The position numbers were made by a program, and so were the translations under genes. 64,000 nt of DNA from Bremerella sp. TYQ1 (GTDB lineage Bacteria > Planctomycetota > Planctomycetia > Pirellulales > Pirellulaceae), in assembly GCF_020150455.1 (NCBI RefSeq), contig NZ_CP083740.1, positions 744,001-808,000 on the forward strand, written 5' to 3'. Of this stretch, positions 35,389 through 44,925 are shown one piece after another. Below the pieces are notes generated by a model. That model saw only the letters and a program-made list of their open reading frames with translations, was not told the origin of the DNA and searched no databases. Numbering within the stretch: the first letter of the stretch is position 1; each line of letters begins with the position of its first letter.

Positions 35389-35472
35389 CAATTCATCCAA
35401 GAGGGATGCCCACAAAGATGTAAGCATGTAACCAGACCCAATGATTCCTTTCGTTACTCCTCAGGTGACTTC

Positions 35473-35955
35473 ATGACCGACATCTTTGTGCCTAATGTGC
35501 ATGTTCAAATGTTGTTCCATGTTCCTGTACCACGCGTCTTCCAGGCATTCGTCGACCCGGCGATCACGACTCGATTTTGGTTCAGTCACAGTAGCGGTCC
35601 ATTGAAAGTCGGCGAAGACGTTCAATGGGAGTGGCGGATGTTCGGCGTGTCGACACGGGTACACGTCCAAGAGATGGAGCCGGACCGACGAATCTTGATG
35701 GAGTGGGGGGACGAAGGGAAACGAGCCACTGTCGACTGGAAATTCGAGCAGCGTGACAAGGATAAATGCCTGGTCGACGTTACGAACTTTGGATTTATCG
35801 GAACGCAGGAAGAAGTAGTCAACGAAGCGGTCGATTCGATGGGGGGCTTTTCGCTGGTGCTTGCCAACGCGAAAGCACTGCTGGAGCATGGAATCGAGTT
35901 GCGGCTGATCCACGATCGATTTCCTGACGCTCTTGTGGAAGAGCAAGCAAGCTGA
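35473..35955 (+). CDS. SRPBCC (AHSA1-like) domain protein (160 aa)
   Basis: Second SRPBCC protein of the cluster: VQMLFHVPVPRVFQAFVDPAITTRFWF at the start, EDVQWEWRMFGVSTRVHVQEMEPDRRILMEW in the middle, and a C-terminal helix with GGFSLVLANAKALLEHG. It is clearly distinct from its neighbour at 34787 rather than a recent duplicate. The start at 35473 follows CAGGTGA and gives the family N-terminus; a longer frame back to 35356 would run through the dispersed repeat. The ligand is unknown. The 143-base gap holding the repeat separates it from the first two genes of the cluster. Confidence 0.85.
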   Translation: MTDIFVPNVHVQMLFHVPVPRVFQAFVDPAITTRFWFSHSSGPLKVGEDVQWEWRMFGVSTRVHVQEMEPDRRILMEWGDEGKRATVDWKFEQRDKDKCLVDVTNFGFIGTQEEVVNEAVDSMGGFSLVLANAKALLEHGIELRLIHDRFPDALVEEQAS

Positions 35956-36003
35956 TCGTCGGCGTCAGGCCAATTCCCTTTTCATTCCCACCAAGGAAAC
36001 CCC

Positions 36004-36414
36004 ATGAATCTTTCCAGCAGTCCTGACGTCACAACATTTCTGATGTTCGAAGGCAATGCCGAGCAAGCGATGGACTTGTATGTTGGCTTGTTCGAGAACT
36101 CCCGTGTGGAGCATATTTCTCGCTACGGACCTGGCGAGCAGGGGAAAGAGGGGAGCGTTCAAGTCGCGACGTTCACGTTGAATGGTCAAACGCTTCGCTG
36201 CATCGACAGTCCGGCTCCGCATGAATTTACATTCACCCCGGCCATGTCGTTGTATGTCACACACGCAGATGAAAAGAAGATTGCGAGCTACTTCGAGACA
36301 CTTTCCGACGGCGGCCAGGTTTTGATGCCGCTCGGCGAGTACCCTTTCAGCAAGCAGTTTGCCTGGGTGCAAGACAAGTTTGGCGTGTCGTGGCAACTAA
36401 GCCATTCGGAATGA
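36004..36414 (+). CDS. VOC-family protein, PhnB-like (136 aa)
   Basis: Single-domain VOC protein of the PhnB/3-demethylubiquinone-methyltransferase-like group: VTTFLMFEGNAEQAMDLYVGLFENSRV, then SVQVATFTLNGQTLRCIDSPAPHEFTF, and the C-terminal FAWVQDKFGVSWQL, all typical landmarks. Proteins of this group often occur with SRPBCC genes and ArsR-like regulators, as here. No enzymatic activity can be assigned; metal-binding residues are not clearly conserved. It is fourth of the cluster, 48 bases after the second SRPBCC gene and 10 bases before the membrane-protein gene. Confidence 0.85.
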   Translation: MNLSSSPDVTTFLMFEGNAEQAMDLYVGLFENSRVEHISRYGPGEQGKEGSVQVATFTLNGQTLRCIDSPAPHEFTFTPAMSLYVTHADEKKIASYFETLSDGGQVLMPLGEYPFSKQFAWVQDKFGVSWQLSHSE

Positions 36415-36424
36415 AAGTTCGAGC

Positions 36425-36838
36425 ATGAAAAACATCTTTTGGATGATTCTGGCCATCGTCGCTGGCGTGCTGATGGTACTTTTCCTGACGATCTCCGTAG
36501 AGCTGTTCAGCGAAGTGGTGCACCCTGTGCCGGAAGACTTCGACGGCAGCAAAGAGCAAATGTGTACGCATGTCGAGAATTATCCCGGCTGGGTGCTTGC
36601 CGCCGTGATACCGATGTGGGGAGCGACCGCGTTCTGCGGCGTCTGGATTGCCGGCAAGATTGGCTATCCCGTGTCAGCGGTAATCGTGGGGCTGCTTGTC
36701 TTGATCGCGGTCGGTTTCAATCAATGGATGCTGCCGTACCCGAAGTGGTTCGAGATCGGCAATTTCATTGTCTTGCCGTTAGCGATCTTCGTCGCGATTC
36801 AAATTACGCGCTGCTCGTCCTCGGAAGTCACTGCGTAA
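36425..36838 (+). CDS. Small integral membrane protein (137 aa, about four helices)
   Basis: Not recognised. Hydrophobic segments at about 4-26 (FWMILAIVAGVLMVLFLTIS), 57-77, 80-98 and 107-128 predict a four-helix inner-membrane protein with a short acidic loop after the first helix (VHPVPEDFDGSKEQMCTHVE). It starts 10 bases after the VOC gene, so it is almost certainly co-transcribed with it. Some SRPBCC/VOC clusters carry DoxX-like membrane proteins in this position; a clear DoxX signature is not seen here. Confidence 0.75.
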   Translation: MKNIFWMILAIVAGVLMVLFLTISVELFSEVVHPVPEDFDGSKEQMCTHVENYPGWVLAAVIPMWGATAFCGVWIAGKIGYPVSAVIVGLLVLIAVGFNQWMLPYPKWFEIGNFIVLPLAIFVAIQITRCSSSEVTA

Positions 36839-37153
36839 GATTTTGTCAGAAGTGACAAGTTCATGCTGACATGGTGATCGTTTCCCGGGAATTGCGGCAG
36901 AAAGAATGCCGTAATTTTCGAGGCGAGTCTGCGTGTTGCTGTCTTAAGCGCATTGTAAGCAAGTGTGCGCACACTCTACAAGAACTATTTGACAAATCAT
37001 ACGGAACTATGCGCCGAGTGGAAGCAAAGCGGAGGCATTCGGCGGAGTAGGGCGGGGGGTAAATAAGGGCGAGCCACATTCGAGTATGATTGGGGCGCCA
37101 CAAAAAAGTGATCGGCGCGAGCCAGACAAACCTAAGAAAGTGCTTGGACAGTC

Positions 37154-37162
37154 TGTTATAAT
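37154..37162 (+). promoter_or_regulatory. Extended -10 promoter pointing into a gene-free region
   Basis: TGTTATAAT at 37154-37162 is a perfect extended -10 element. No -35 box is needed for such promoters and none is seen. No coding sequence follows on this strand; the next feature is the hairpin at 37216-37252. Confidence 0.45.
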
Positions 37163-37215
37163 ACTTCAGTAGTTAGCGAATCGGAATTTGATCGTTGGCA
37201 ACTTGCGCAGTGCAT

Positions 37216-37252
37216 AAAAAAACGACCTGAGCAAACCCAGGCCGTTTTCTTT
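37216..37252. terminator. Intrinsic terminator of glgC, possibly bidirectional
   Basis: The stem pairs 37219-37229 with 37238-37248 with one mismatch. On the minus strand an eight-T run follows, ending glgC; on the plus strand TTTTCTTTC follows. Confidence 0.75.
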
Positions 37253-37282
37253 CAATTCTTGATTTAGCGAGCGAGTCATCGC

Positions 37283-38575
37283 TTACGTCAGCGTCCAGTT
37301 GTCTGGGATGCAAGCGCCTTTCTCGACGACAGGAATCCCGTCGACAATCGTGACCCCTTCCGGGTACTCTTTGTCAGGCAGATTGTCGCTGTTAACCACG
37401 CGAACGTTGTTGCCGATGTGGCAGTTCTTATCGACGATGGCACCCTTGATGACACTGCCGGCACCGATCTTCATGCGAGGCCGTCCGCACGATTCGTCTG
37501 CTTCGGTTTCCATGCGAGTCGCGTAGTAGTCGCAGCCCATCAGCACCGAATCTTCGATGGTGACGTTCTCTTCGATCACGCTACGCAGGCCGACCACGCT
37601 GTTTTTAATGGTGCAGCCGGAACCGATCTGGCAGCCATCAGCGATCATACTGTTGCTGATGTTGCCTTCCATGACCATCGTAGGCGGCAGGAAGCGAGCA
37701 CGCGTGAAGATCGGAGCTTCTTCTTCCACGAACTCGAACGGCGGCTTCGGAGCAAGCGTCGCGAGATTCGATTCGTAGAACGCTTTGATCGTACCGATGT
37801 CTTCCCAGTAGCTATCGAACATGTGCATCTGAACCTTTTTGGCACGGATGGCAGCAGGGAAGATCTCTTTACCAAAGTCTTGGTAGTCGGTCTTCTCGAG
37901 CAGTTCGACGAGCGTGTCGCGGTTGAACAGATAGTTGCCCATGCTGGCCAGGCAGTCGCGTCCGCCAGACTCAATGCCGCGAGCGTCGATCCAAGCTGGA
38001 TCAGTTCGCACATGAGCGAGTTCTTCGGGGGTCTTCGGCTTTTCGACGAAGCCGTTCACGCGACCTGATTCGTCGATCTTCATGATGCCGAGACCGCCGG
38101 CATCCTTCGAGTGAACCGGAAGCCCGGCGATGGAAACGTCCGCGCCAGACTCGATGTGCGAGTCGAGCATTTCGCGGTAGTCCATCCGGTAAAGTTGGTC
38201 GCCGGAAAGGATCAACACATAGTCGATGCCGTGCTGCTGAATGTATCGCAGGTTTTTGCGAACGGCGTCGGCGGTGCCTTGGTACCAGTCGGAGCCTTCG
38301 CTGGCAGTTTGCTGAGCGGCAAGCAGTTCGACGAAACCACCGCTGAAGTGATCGAAGCGATAGGTCTGACGAATGTGGCGGTGCAAGCTAACCGACATGA
38401 ACTGCGTCAGCACATAGATGCGATTCATCTGGCTGTTTAAGCAGTTGGAGAGGGGAATGTCGATCAGGCGATACTTACCGGCCAACGGTACGGCAGGCTT
38501 CGATCGGTATTTGGTGAGGGGGTAGAGCCGAGTTCCGCGGCCTCCGCCGAGCACCAGGCAGATGACATTACGCAT
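37283..38575 (-). CDS. glgC: Glucose-1-phosphate adenylyltransferase (430 aa)
   Basis: Makes ADP-glucose from ATP and glucose-1-phosphate, the committed step of bacterial glycogen synthesis. The nucleotidyltransferase start is LVLGGGRGTRLYPLTKYRSKPAVPLAGKYR-like and includes the effector- and ATP-binding region. ILSGDQLYRMDY and the substrate motif GFVEKPKTPEE follow. The C-terminal third is a left-handed beta-helix (SNSMIADGCQIGSGCTI-like hexapeptides). Length 430 is close to cyanobacterial and plant small-subunit enzymes, which it resembles more than the E. coli type. The gene stands alone on its strand, 167 bases after ppa. Confidence 0.95.
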   Translation of the reverse strand: MRNVICLVLGGGRGTRLYPLTKYRSKPAVPLAGKYRLIDIPLSNCLNSQMNRIYVLTQFMSVSLHRHIRQTYRFDHFSGGFVELLAAQQTASEGSDWYQGTADAVRKNLRYIQQHGIDYVLILSGDQLYRMDYREMLDSHIESGADVSIAGLPVHSKDAGGLGIMKIDESGRVNGFVEKPKTPEELAHVRTDPAWIDARGIESGGRDCLASMGNYLFNRDTLVELLEKTDYQDFGKEIFPAAIRAKKVQMHMFDSYWEDIGTIKAFYESNLATLAPKPPFEFVEEEAPIFTRARFLPPTMVMEGNISNSMIADGCQIGSGCTIKNSVVGLRSVIEENVTIEDSVLMGCDYYATRMETEADESCGRPRMKIGAGSVIKGAIVDKNCHIGNNVRVVNSDNLPDKEYPEGVTIVDGIPVVEKGACIPDNWTLT

Positions 38576-38742
38576 GGGTCACCTTCTCTCCGTGATTAGA
38601 AAAGCAAAGCATTGGGTGGTTTGTTCATCGGTGGCGTTCGAACGATAACGGGCAACGCCCAAGCAACGCAAGTGAGCGCGCATCCGTCCACCGAATATTC
38701 GCGTAACTTTACGCAATTATTGCGCCGTAATGGGTACGACGA

Positions 38743-39291
38743 CTACTTTCGATAAAACCCGCGTCGACGCTGTTCGCTGTAGCGTTCCAGGGCTTCATTG
38801 ATGATCGGCAGGGCCAATTCGGATGGAAGGATCTCGTCCACCTCGACCGACTTGCCTTCCAACATCTTGTAGTCTTGGAAGAAGCGTCGCAACATGTTTC
38901 GGCGATGATTCGGCAGATCGATCGCTTCGTTGTAAGAAGAGTATTCAGGATCGGTGACCGCCACGGCAATGATTTTATGGTCGAGCTTGCCGCTATCGAC
39001 CATCGTCATCAAGCCAACCGCACGAGCGGTAATCAGCGTCAGCGGAGCGACTGGTTCCTGGCAAAGGACCAGCACGTCGAGCGGATCGTCATCTTCGGCA
39101 AGCGTCTGTGGGACGAAACCGTAATTGGCGGGGTAGTGGACCGCCGAGTAGAGCATGCGGTCCATTCGCAGCAGCCCGGTGTCTTTGTCCAGTTCGTACT
39201 TGATGCTGGAACCGGTCGGGATCTCGATGACCGCACAAAATTCCCTAGGAATTGCCTCACCGGGGGTCACGTCATGCCAAGCGTGCGTCAT
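38743..39291 (-). CDS. ppa: Inorganic pyrophosphatase (182 aa)
   Basis: Family I soluble pyrophosphatase; hydrolyses PPi to phosphate and so pulls reactions such as ADP-glucose and aminoacyl-tRNA formation. The signature EDDDPLDVLVL holds the metal-binding aspartates. The N-terminal IEIPTGSSIKYELDKDTG carries the conserved Lys, and YPANYGFVPQTL precedes the signature. The length is normal. It lies between leuS and glgC on the same strand, both of which produce PPi; the gaps of 167-169 bases leave co-transcription open. Confidence 0.95.
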   Translation of the reverse strand: MTHAWHDVTPGEAIPREFCAVIEIPTGSSIKYELDKDTGLLRMDRMLYSAVHYPANYGFVPQTLAEDDDPLDVLVLCQEPVAPLTLITARAVGLMTMVDSGKLDHKIIAVAVTDPEYSSYNEAIDLPNHRRNMLRRFFQDYKMLEGKSVEVDEILPSELALPIINEALERYSEQRRRGFYRK

Positions 39292-39460
39292 GGATGCGAA
39301 TCTTCCTTGCGAGCCAGGTAGGGTCTGGCTCCAATAGCTTTACCAAATTGCCATAGTTGGTTCCGCTTCCCTGTCAGGCACAGCCTAACCAACGCGAACC
39401 TATGTTTGTAAGCATCCGTCGTAAAATGCGCCGCGTCAACCGGAGTCGAGCACGCTAAGT

Positions 39461-42295
39461 TCATTTCACGACGAAATTTACGAGACGACCAGGAACGACA
39501 ATCGTTTTGATAATTTGTTTTCCTTCGAGAAGCTCTTGGACGCGAGAATCAGCTTTCGCAAGAGCTTCAAGATCATCCTTCTTAATGTCGGCTGGAACGG
39601 TAATACGGCCGCGAACTTTACCCATAATCTGAACCGGTACTTCGATCTCGTCGTCTTTGGTGTACGACTCGACGAACTGTGGCCATGCTTCATAGGCCAA
39701 AGTGTTACCGTGCCCTAAAAGTTGCCAAAATTCTTCCGCCAAGTGCGGAGCAAGCGGCGACAGCATGAGCGTAAACCACTCCATGGCCTGTTTCGGACGC
39801 GTCGATTCCTTGGTGAAGAAGTTCGTGAACTCCATCAATCGGGCAATCGCCGTGTTGAATCCAAGGCTGTTGAGGTCTTGCGTGACGCTCTTGAGCGTGC
39901 GGTGGAGCACTTTGTTTTGTTCGTCGGTCAGTTCGACATCTTGAATGGCCGCGTTCAGTGTGAGCTCTTCGGCGTTGTGATCGACGATCATACGCCACGC
40001 TCGATCGAGGAATCCGCGAACCCCCTTCACGCCATCCATCGCCCATGGCTTGGTGGCTTCGAGAGGGCCCATGAACATTTCGTACAAGCGAAGACTGTCG
40101 GCGCCGTAGTCCTCGACGACCCGATCGGGATTCACCACGTTGCCGCGGCTCTTCGACATTTTATGAGCCCGGGCGTCGATCCGAATGTTGGCGTCTTCCG
40201 CGAGAACGAAACCATCGCCCTTTTTGGTGACTTGATCTTCGGTAAGCTTGACCAGTTGAAGCTCGTTGCCATTGGCATCTGTGATCGTGCCATCTTCCTG
40301 CTTGCGAGTCTGGTTGCTACCAACCCATTTGCCGTCGGAAGTTTGGAAGCCGGTGTACTCGATCTCGCCAAGAATCATCCCTTGGTTAACGAGTTTCTGG
40401 AACGGTTCCCGCGTTGAAACGTAGCCGCGATCGAAAAGCACTTTGTGCCAGAAGCGAGCATACAAAAGGTGAAGCACCGCGTGTTCCGCGCCGCCGATGT
40501 AAAGGTCGATCGGCATCCAGGCTTTTTCTTTTTCGGGATCGACGAACACTTCGCCGTTCTTCGGATCGATGAAACGAAGATAATACCAGCACGAGCCAGC
40601 CCACTGAGGCATGGTGTTCGTTTCCCGCTTATACTTCACGCCGTCGATCACGGGATAGAGCCAGGAATCATCCGCTTTTTCCAGTGGTGGTTCCGGGCGT
40701 CCGATTGGCTTGTAGTCTTCAATTTGTGGCAAATCGACGGGAAGCTGATCGACAGGGACGGCGCGGATCTTGCCGTTTGGCTGGCCGTTTTCGTCGAGCT
40801 CTTTGAGGATTGGGAACGGTTCGCCCCAAAAACGTTGACGACTGAACAACCAGTCGCGAAGCTTAAAGTTCGTCGCTTCTTTGCCGAGACCGTTTTGCTC
40901 GAGATCGAGGGCGATTTGCGACTTCACGTCGGCCGTTTTCATGCCGTCGTACTTGCCTGAGTTAATCGCGACGCCATCAAATGTGGCACACGCCGTTCCA
41001 GCAAGTACGGCATCGCGATCGATGTCTGACTTGTCGCCAGGATCGACGACGGCGATGACCGGAATATCAAACTTTTGGGCGAACTCGAAGTCGCGATCGT
41101 CATGAGCTGGCACCGCCATAATGGCCCCGGTACCGTAACTGGCGAGGACGTAATCGGCGATCCAGATCGGAACCGGCGTGCCGTTCACCGGATTGATGGC
41201 ATACGAACCGGAGAAGACGCCGGTCTTTTCCTTGGCGAGTTCGGTTCGCTCTAAGTCCGACTTGAACGCCGCTGCTTCGCAGTACTTTTTCACTTCGGCC
41301 GACTGCGACTCGGTCGTTAATTGGTCGACGAGTGGGTGCTCGGGAGCAATGACCATGTAGGTCGCGCCATAAAGCGTATCGGGCCGGGTCGTGTAAACGC
41401 GAAGAACGTCGTTGCCCGGCTTGCGTGGGTAACCGAGTTTCTTCCGCTCAATTTCCCATGGAGTGAATTCCTTTTCGGTACCCAGGAAGAAGTCAACTTC
41501 CGCCCCGGTACTGCGACCGATCCAGTTTCGTTGAAGCTGCTTGATGCTGTCGGACCAGTCGAGGTCTTCGAGATCTTTTTCCAATCGCTCGGCATAAGCC
41601 GTAATACGAAGCATCCATTGGCGAAGCGATAAACGCTGCACAGGGTGGTTGTCCCGCTCGCTCTTGCCGTCGATGACTTCTTCGTTGGCAAGTACGGTCC
41701 CAAGTCCGGGGCACCAATTGACTGGGGCCTCACTAACATAGGCCAAGCGATGCTCGTCTTGATACTTACGGACCGCGTCTTCCCCTTCCGCTTGAACGTC
41801 GGCTGGGATCGGCAATTCCGAGATAGGCCGTCCCTTGCCTGCTTCTTTGTCGTACCACGTGTCGAACAAAACAAGGAAAATCCACTGCGTCCAGCGGAAG
41901 TACTCGACGTCGGTCGTGGCGACTTGGCGGTCCCAGTCGTAGCTGAAGCCAATCATCTTCAACTGGCGAACGAATTCACCGATGTTCTTTTCGGTCGTGA
42001 TCCGAGGATGGGTGTTGGTACGAATCGCGTACTCTTCGGCTGGAAGACCGAACGAGTCAAAACCCATCGGATGGAGGACGCTCTTCCCCTGCATTCGGGC
42101 AAAACGGCAGACGATATCGGTGGCCGTGTACCCTTCTGGGTGGCCGACATGCAATCCGGCACCACTGGGGTAGGGGAACATATCCAGAACGTATAGCTTT
42201 TCCCCGTTGGGCATTTCAGGACTGCGGAAGGTCTTGTTCTCGTCCCAGTATTTTTGCCATTTCGGTTCGATCTGGGCCGGGTTGTAACGAGGCAT
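39461..42295 (-). CDS. leuS: Leucyl-tRNA synthetase (944 aa)
   Basis: Class I synthetase charging tRNA-Leu. The HIGH equivalent is His49-Val-Gly-His52 in [21 protein letters not shown]. The KMSKS motif is in [14 protein letters not shown]. The editing domain carries [23 protein letters not shown] and [14 protein letters not shown]. It is longer than the 860-residue E. coli enzyme, with extra sequence between the catalytic halves near [18 protein letters not shown]. The start [19 protein letters not shown] fits the family. It is transcribed divergently from map. Confidence 0.96.
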   Translation of the reverse strand: MPRYNPAQIEPKWQKYWDENKTFRSPEMPNGEKLYVLDMFPYPSGAGLHVGHPEGYTATDIVCRFARMQGKSVLHPMGFDSFGLPAEEYAIRTNTHPRITTEKNIGEFVRQLKMIGFSYDWDRQVATTDVEYFRWTQWIFLVLFDTWYDKEAGKGRPISELPIPADVQAEGEDAVRKYQDEHRLAYVSEAPVNWCPGLGTVLANEEVIDGKSERDNHPVQRLSLRQWMLRITAYAERLEKDLEDLDWSDSIKQLQRNWIGRSTGAEVDFFLGTEKEFTPWEIERKKLGYPRKPGNDVLRVYTTRPDTLYGATYMVIAPEHPLVDQLTTESQSAEVKKYCEAAAFKSDLERTELAKEKTGVFSGSYAINPVNGTPVPIWIADYVLASYGTGAIMAVPAHDDRDFEFAQKFDIPVIAVVDPGDKSDIDRDAVLAGTACATFDGVAINSGKYDGMKTADVKSQIALDLEQNGLGKEATNFKLRDWLFSRQRFWGEPFPILKELDENGQPNGKIRAVPVDQLPVDLPQIEDYKPIGRPEPPLEKADDSWLYPVIDGVKYKRETNTMPQWAGSCWYYLRFIDPKNGEVFVDPEKEKAWMPIDLYIGGAEHAVLHLLYARFWHKVLFDRGYVSTREPFQKLVNQGMILGEIEYTGFQTSDGKWVGSNQTRKQEDGTITDANGNELQLVKLTEDQVTKKGDGFVLAEDANIRIDARAHKMSKSRGNVVNPDRVVEDYGADSLRLYEMFMGPLEATKPWAMDGVKGVRGFLDRAWRMIVDHNAEELTLNAAIQDVELTDEQNKVLHRTLKSVTQDLNSLGFNTAIARLMEFTNFFTKESTRPKQAMEWFTLMLSPLAPHLAEEFWQLLGHGNTLAYEAWPQFVESYTKDDEIEVPVQIMGKVRGRITVPADIKKDDLEALAKADSRVQELLEGKQIIKTIVVPGRLVNFVVK

Positions 42296-42619
42296 GATTC
42301 TGTTCCGGGGTTGTATTGAGGACGAAGTCCGCAGCTTGGTCTGCCGTCGGTATCGATCGAAAAGCTGGGGGATCGCCGCAAAATGTTGTCACATAGGGCT
42401 TTCCCGCACTCTTTGGAAGGTAACGATTCTAATGGTCGTCGCGAAAACTGACAATTGACGGACGCCGTTGGTTGTTGGGAACGTTCGCGCTAAACGGCCC
42501 AGATGGTTAAAATCTGTGCAAGGAAATCGCGAGAATTGCATGTTGCCAAGTCGATTACCCTGGTAGACTGCTGGTTTCCCGTCAAACACGTACCCCACAA
42601 TACGAACCCCTGAATCCTT

Positions 42620-43417
42620 ATGCTTCACGGACGACGTCATCTTCAACTGGTTGATTCCGAACGCGACGCAATGCGAATTGCCTGTCAGTTCAACGCGCAA
42701 CTGATGGACTTTGTGCGTCCTCATGTGAAAGCTGGCATCACCACCGAAGCGCTCGACCGCATGGTGCACGAGTACACCCTGGATCATGGCCACACGCCTG
42801 CTTGCTTGAACTATCAGGGCTATCCGAAAAGCTGCTGCACCAGCATTAATGAAGTGATCTGCCACGGAATTCCTGACGATTACGAGCTGAAAGATGGCGA
42901 TATCGTCAATGTCGACCTGACTTCGATCGTCGACGGTTGGCACGGCGATCAGTCCGAAACATTCCTGATTGGGGAAGTCACTCCTGAGGCCAAACAGGTC
43001 ACGCAAACCGCATTCGATTGTCTGTATCTGGCAATCGGAGCGATCTATCCCGAATGCCGCGTCTCGGAAATCGGGCGTGTCATCGTCGAAGAAGCCAAGA
43101 AGTACAACTTTGGTGTGGTCGAAGAATTCGTCGGACATGGACTCGGACGCCGCTTCCACCAAGATCCTTCGATCCCACACGTGCCGACGCGAGCCGCTCA
43201 CTCGGTGCGTTTAATGCCAGGCGTCTGTTTCACGATTGAACCGATGATCAACATAGGTGTTGCCGCAACGCAATTGGATCCGACCGATGGCTGGACGGTT
43301 CGTACGCGTGACCGTAGCCTGAGTGCCCAGTTTGAGCACACCATTCTGATGACCGAAAACGGGCCAGAGATCTTGACCCTCACGAAAGATGGTCCGCAAA
43401 AGGGACACCAGTTCTAA
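42620..43417 (+). CDS. map: Methionine aminopeptidase, type I (265 aa)
   Basis: Removes the initiator methionine from nascent proteins. All five metal ligands are visible: Asp99 and Asp110 ([18 protein letters not shown]), His173 ([10 protein letters not shown]), Glu207 (FTIEPMIN) and Glu239 (SAQFEHTIL); the substrate-contact His82 is in VICHGIPD. The N-terminus is a short extension relative to the E. coli enzyme (264 residues overall, comparable). It stands 324 bases from the divergent leuS, and an SH3-like protein gene follows after 100 bases. Confidence 0.93.
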   Translation: MLHGRRHLQLVDSERDAMRIACQFNAQLMDFVRPHVKAGITTEALDRMVHEYTLDHGHTPACLNYQGYPKSCCTSINEVICHGIPDDYELKDGDIVNVDLTSIVDGWHGDQSETFLIGEVTPEAKQVTQTAFDCLYLAIGAIYPECRVSEIGRVIVEEAKKYNFGVVEEFVGHGLGRRFHQDPSIPHVPTRAAHSVRLMPGVCFTIEPMINIGVAATQLDPTDGWTVRTRDRSLSAQFEHTILMTENGPEILTLTKDGPQKGHQF

Positions 43418-43517
43418 GCGTCGGCTGCGATAGCACTGAAATCAGTCTTGCTGGCGAAGCGTAAATTCGGTATTTCCTCGGGCAAAGAACTCAAGTTTTT
43501 GCCTGAGGGATCCGGGT

Positions 43518-44813
43518 ATGTTTCAGTTTCGACCAGTCATCATCCTCTCTGCTGCGGTAATTCTCGCTTCGGTAGCCGCGGCAAACGCTGCCGATCCGTA
43601 CAAAGGCCGCGTCACCACAGGCCAGGTATTTACACGAAGCGGCCCCGGGCAAAATTACTATCCAACGTCGTATCTGGAAAAAAATACGGTCGTTGATGTC
43701 TACCGCGAAGAAGCAGGGGGATGGCTGGCAATTCGGCCACCTGAGAACGAATTCAGTTTGATTCGTGCTGAAGATCTTTCATACGGCGAGGATCGGCGAA
43801 TCGCACATGTTCAGCTTCACGAAGCACCTGCGTTTGTTGGAAGCCAAATCAGCGATCAGCATCACATTACCCATGTAAAGCTGAACCAGGACGAGCCAGT
43901 CGAAGTGCTTGGAATTGTCGAGCTGCGTGATCCTGAATCGGGCAAAAAAGAAGCGTTCTATCGAATTGCTCCCCCGGCAGGCGAATTCCGTTGGATCAAC
44001 AAGCACTTTGTCGAGGCAATTGGTGTCGAACCTCGGGCATTGGCCACCCAAGCCGATCCGACCGCCATGAAGCAAACCATTGCGGATGCGGAGTTTTGGA
44101 AGAAAGCGGAAGAGAAGCTTAGTGCTGTGCGCCCGGTGTCCTTCGATGCTGAACCGAATGAAAGCGGCGGAGCACGGCTATCTGGCGACTTGCAACCGTT
44201 AGAGCAACTAGGTCCAGAGACCAGTCTAAGTTTGATCGAGCTGGAACTACACGTCAGCCAGGAATGCCTGAAACCAACCGATCAATGGGACTTCAAGCCA
44301 CTTAAAGTGCAAGCCAAACGGCTCATCGAATCAGGGGAATCGCCCCTTGAACGTGGCAAAGCCCGCCTTTTGCTCGAGAAGATCGAAGAGTTCAGCGCAT
44401 TTCACGAACGAAAATTGGCCAGCGAAGAAGGGTTTGTGGCCGGCACGGGACCACTCAAAATGCCGCTCGTCAGTGATGACAAGCTGGGAGGTACCGAGCG
44501 ATCGAATGATCCTGCCGCATCTTTCACCGGAGCCGGCATTGATCCGCGATACGATGGTAGAGGTTGGTTGATGCCGGTAATTACCCGGGCATCTTCTAGC
44601 CGAGACGTCAATCAGTATACGCCTCCGTTCGCTTTAACGGACGCTCAGGGGAATGTCCTTCAGTTTGTAAGTCCCTCACCGGGACTCAACTTGCGACGAT
44701 ATTCCCGAATGCAGGTAGGGATTTACGGGCAGATCTCGCCATTGGATCAATTCACCAAGCCACATCTTACGGCTCACCGAATTGTGGTTCTTTCTCGGCA
44801 TGAAAAGAAATAG
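43518..44813 (+). CDS. Exported protein with an SH3-like domain (431 aa)
   Basis: Unrecognised secreted protein. The signal peptide (MFQFRPVIILSAAVILASVAAANA) ends in an AxA-type cleavage site. Residues 30-85 resemble a bacterial SH3 (SH3b) domain: VTTGQVFTRSGPGQNYYPTSY, then VVDVYREEAGGWLAIRPPE. The remainder is mostly charged and probably helical, with a C-terminal segment (VLQFVSPSPGLNLRRYSRMQVGIYG) that looks like a second small beta-barrel. SH3b domains in exported proteins often bind peptidoglycan, so a cell-wall or envelope role is a guess. It precedes the large hairpin and rsmG. Confidence 0.75.
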   Translation: MFQFRPVIILSAAVILASVAAANAADPYKGRVTTGQVFTRSGPGQNYYPTSYLEKNTVVDVYREEAGGWLAIRPPENEFSLIRAEDLSYGEDRRIAHVQLHEAPAFVGSQISDQHHITHVKLNQDEPVEVLGIVELRDPESGKKEAFYRIAPPAGEFRWINKHFVEAIGVEPRALATQADPTAMKQTIADAEFWKKAEEKLSAVRPVSFDAEPNESGGARLSGDLQPLEQLGPETSLSLIELELHVSQECLKPTDQWDFKPLKVQAKRLIESGESPLERGKARLLLEKIEEFSAFHERKLASEEGFVAGTGPLKMPLVSDDKLGGTERSNDPAASFTGAGIDPRYDGRGWLMPVITRASSSRDVNQYTPPFALTDAQGNVLQFVSPSPGLNLRRYSRMQVGIYGQISPLDQFTKPHLTAHRIVVLSRHEKK

Positions 44814-44859
44814 CCAAAGCGGCAGTGTCATAGCCCCAAATGGCCATTCATGGTCAAAT

Positions 44860-44915
44860 AGTGAGAATTGGAAAACCACCTAAGGGTGGTCATAAGGTTT
44901 CCGCCAATTCTCACT
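44860..44915. repeat. Large inverted repeat immediately upstream of rsmG
   Basis: Perfect 12-base outer arms, AGTGAGAATTGG (44860-44871) and CCAATTCTCACT (44904-44915). Inside, either AAACC/GGTTT (44873-44877 with 44896-44900) or ACCACC/GGTGGT (44875-44880 with 44885-44890, loop TAAG) can pair. It ends 10 bases before the rsmG start and is not followed by a T run. It could control rsmG translation or be a miniature mobile element. Confidence 0.7.
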
Positions 44916-44925
44916 GAAAGCAAGC

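Larger units (their letters stand above)
36839..37282. other. Intergenic region with an orphan promoter and a terminator
   Basis: 444 bases between convergent clusters. No protein-coding gene is evident. It contains an extended -10 promoter on the plus strand (37154-37162) and a hairpin terminator (37216-37252). Together these could make a small RNA of about 85 bases, described in the findings. Confidence 0.5.
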
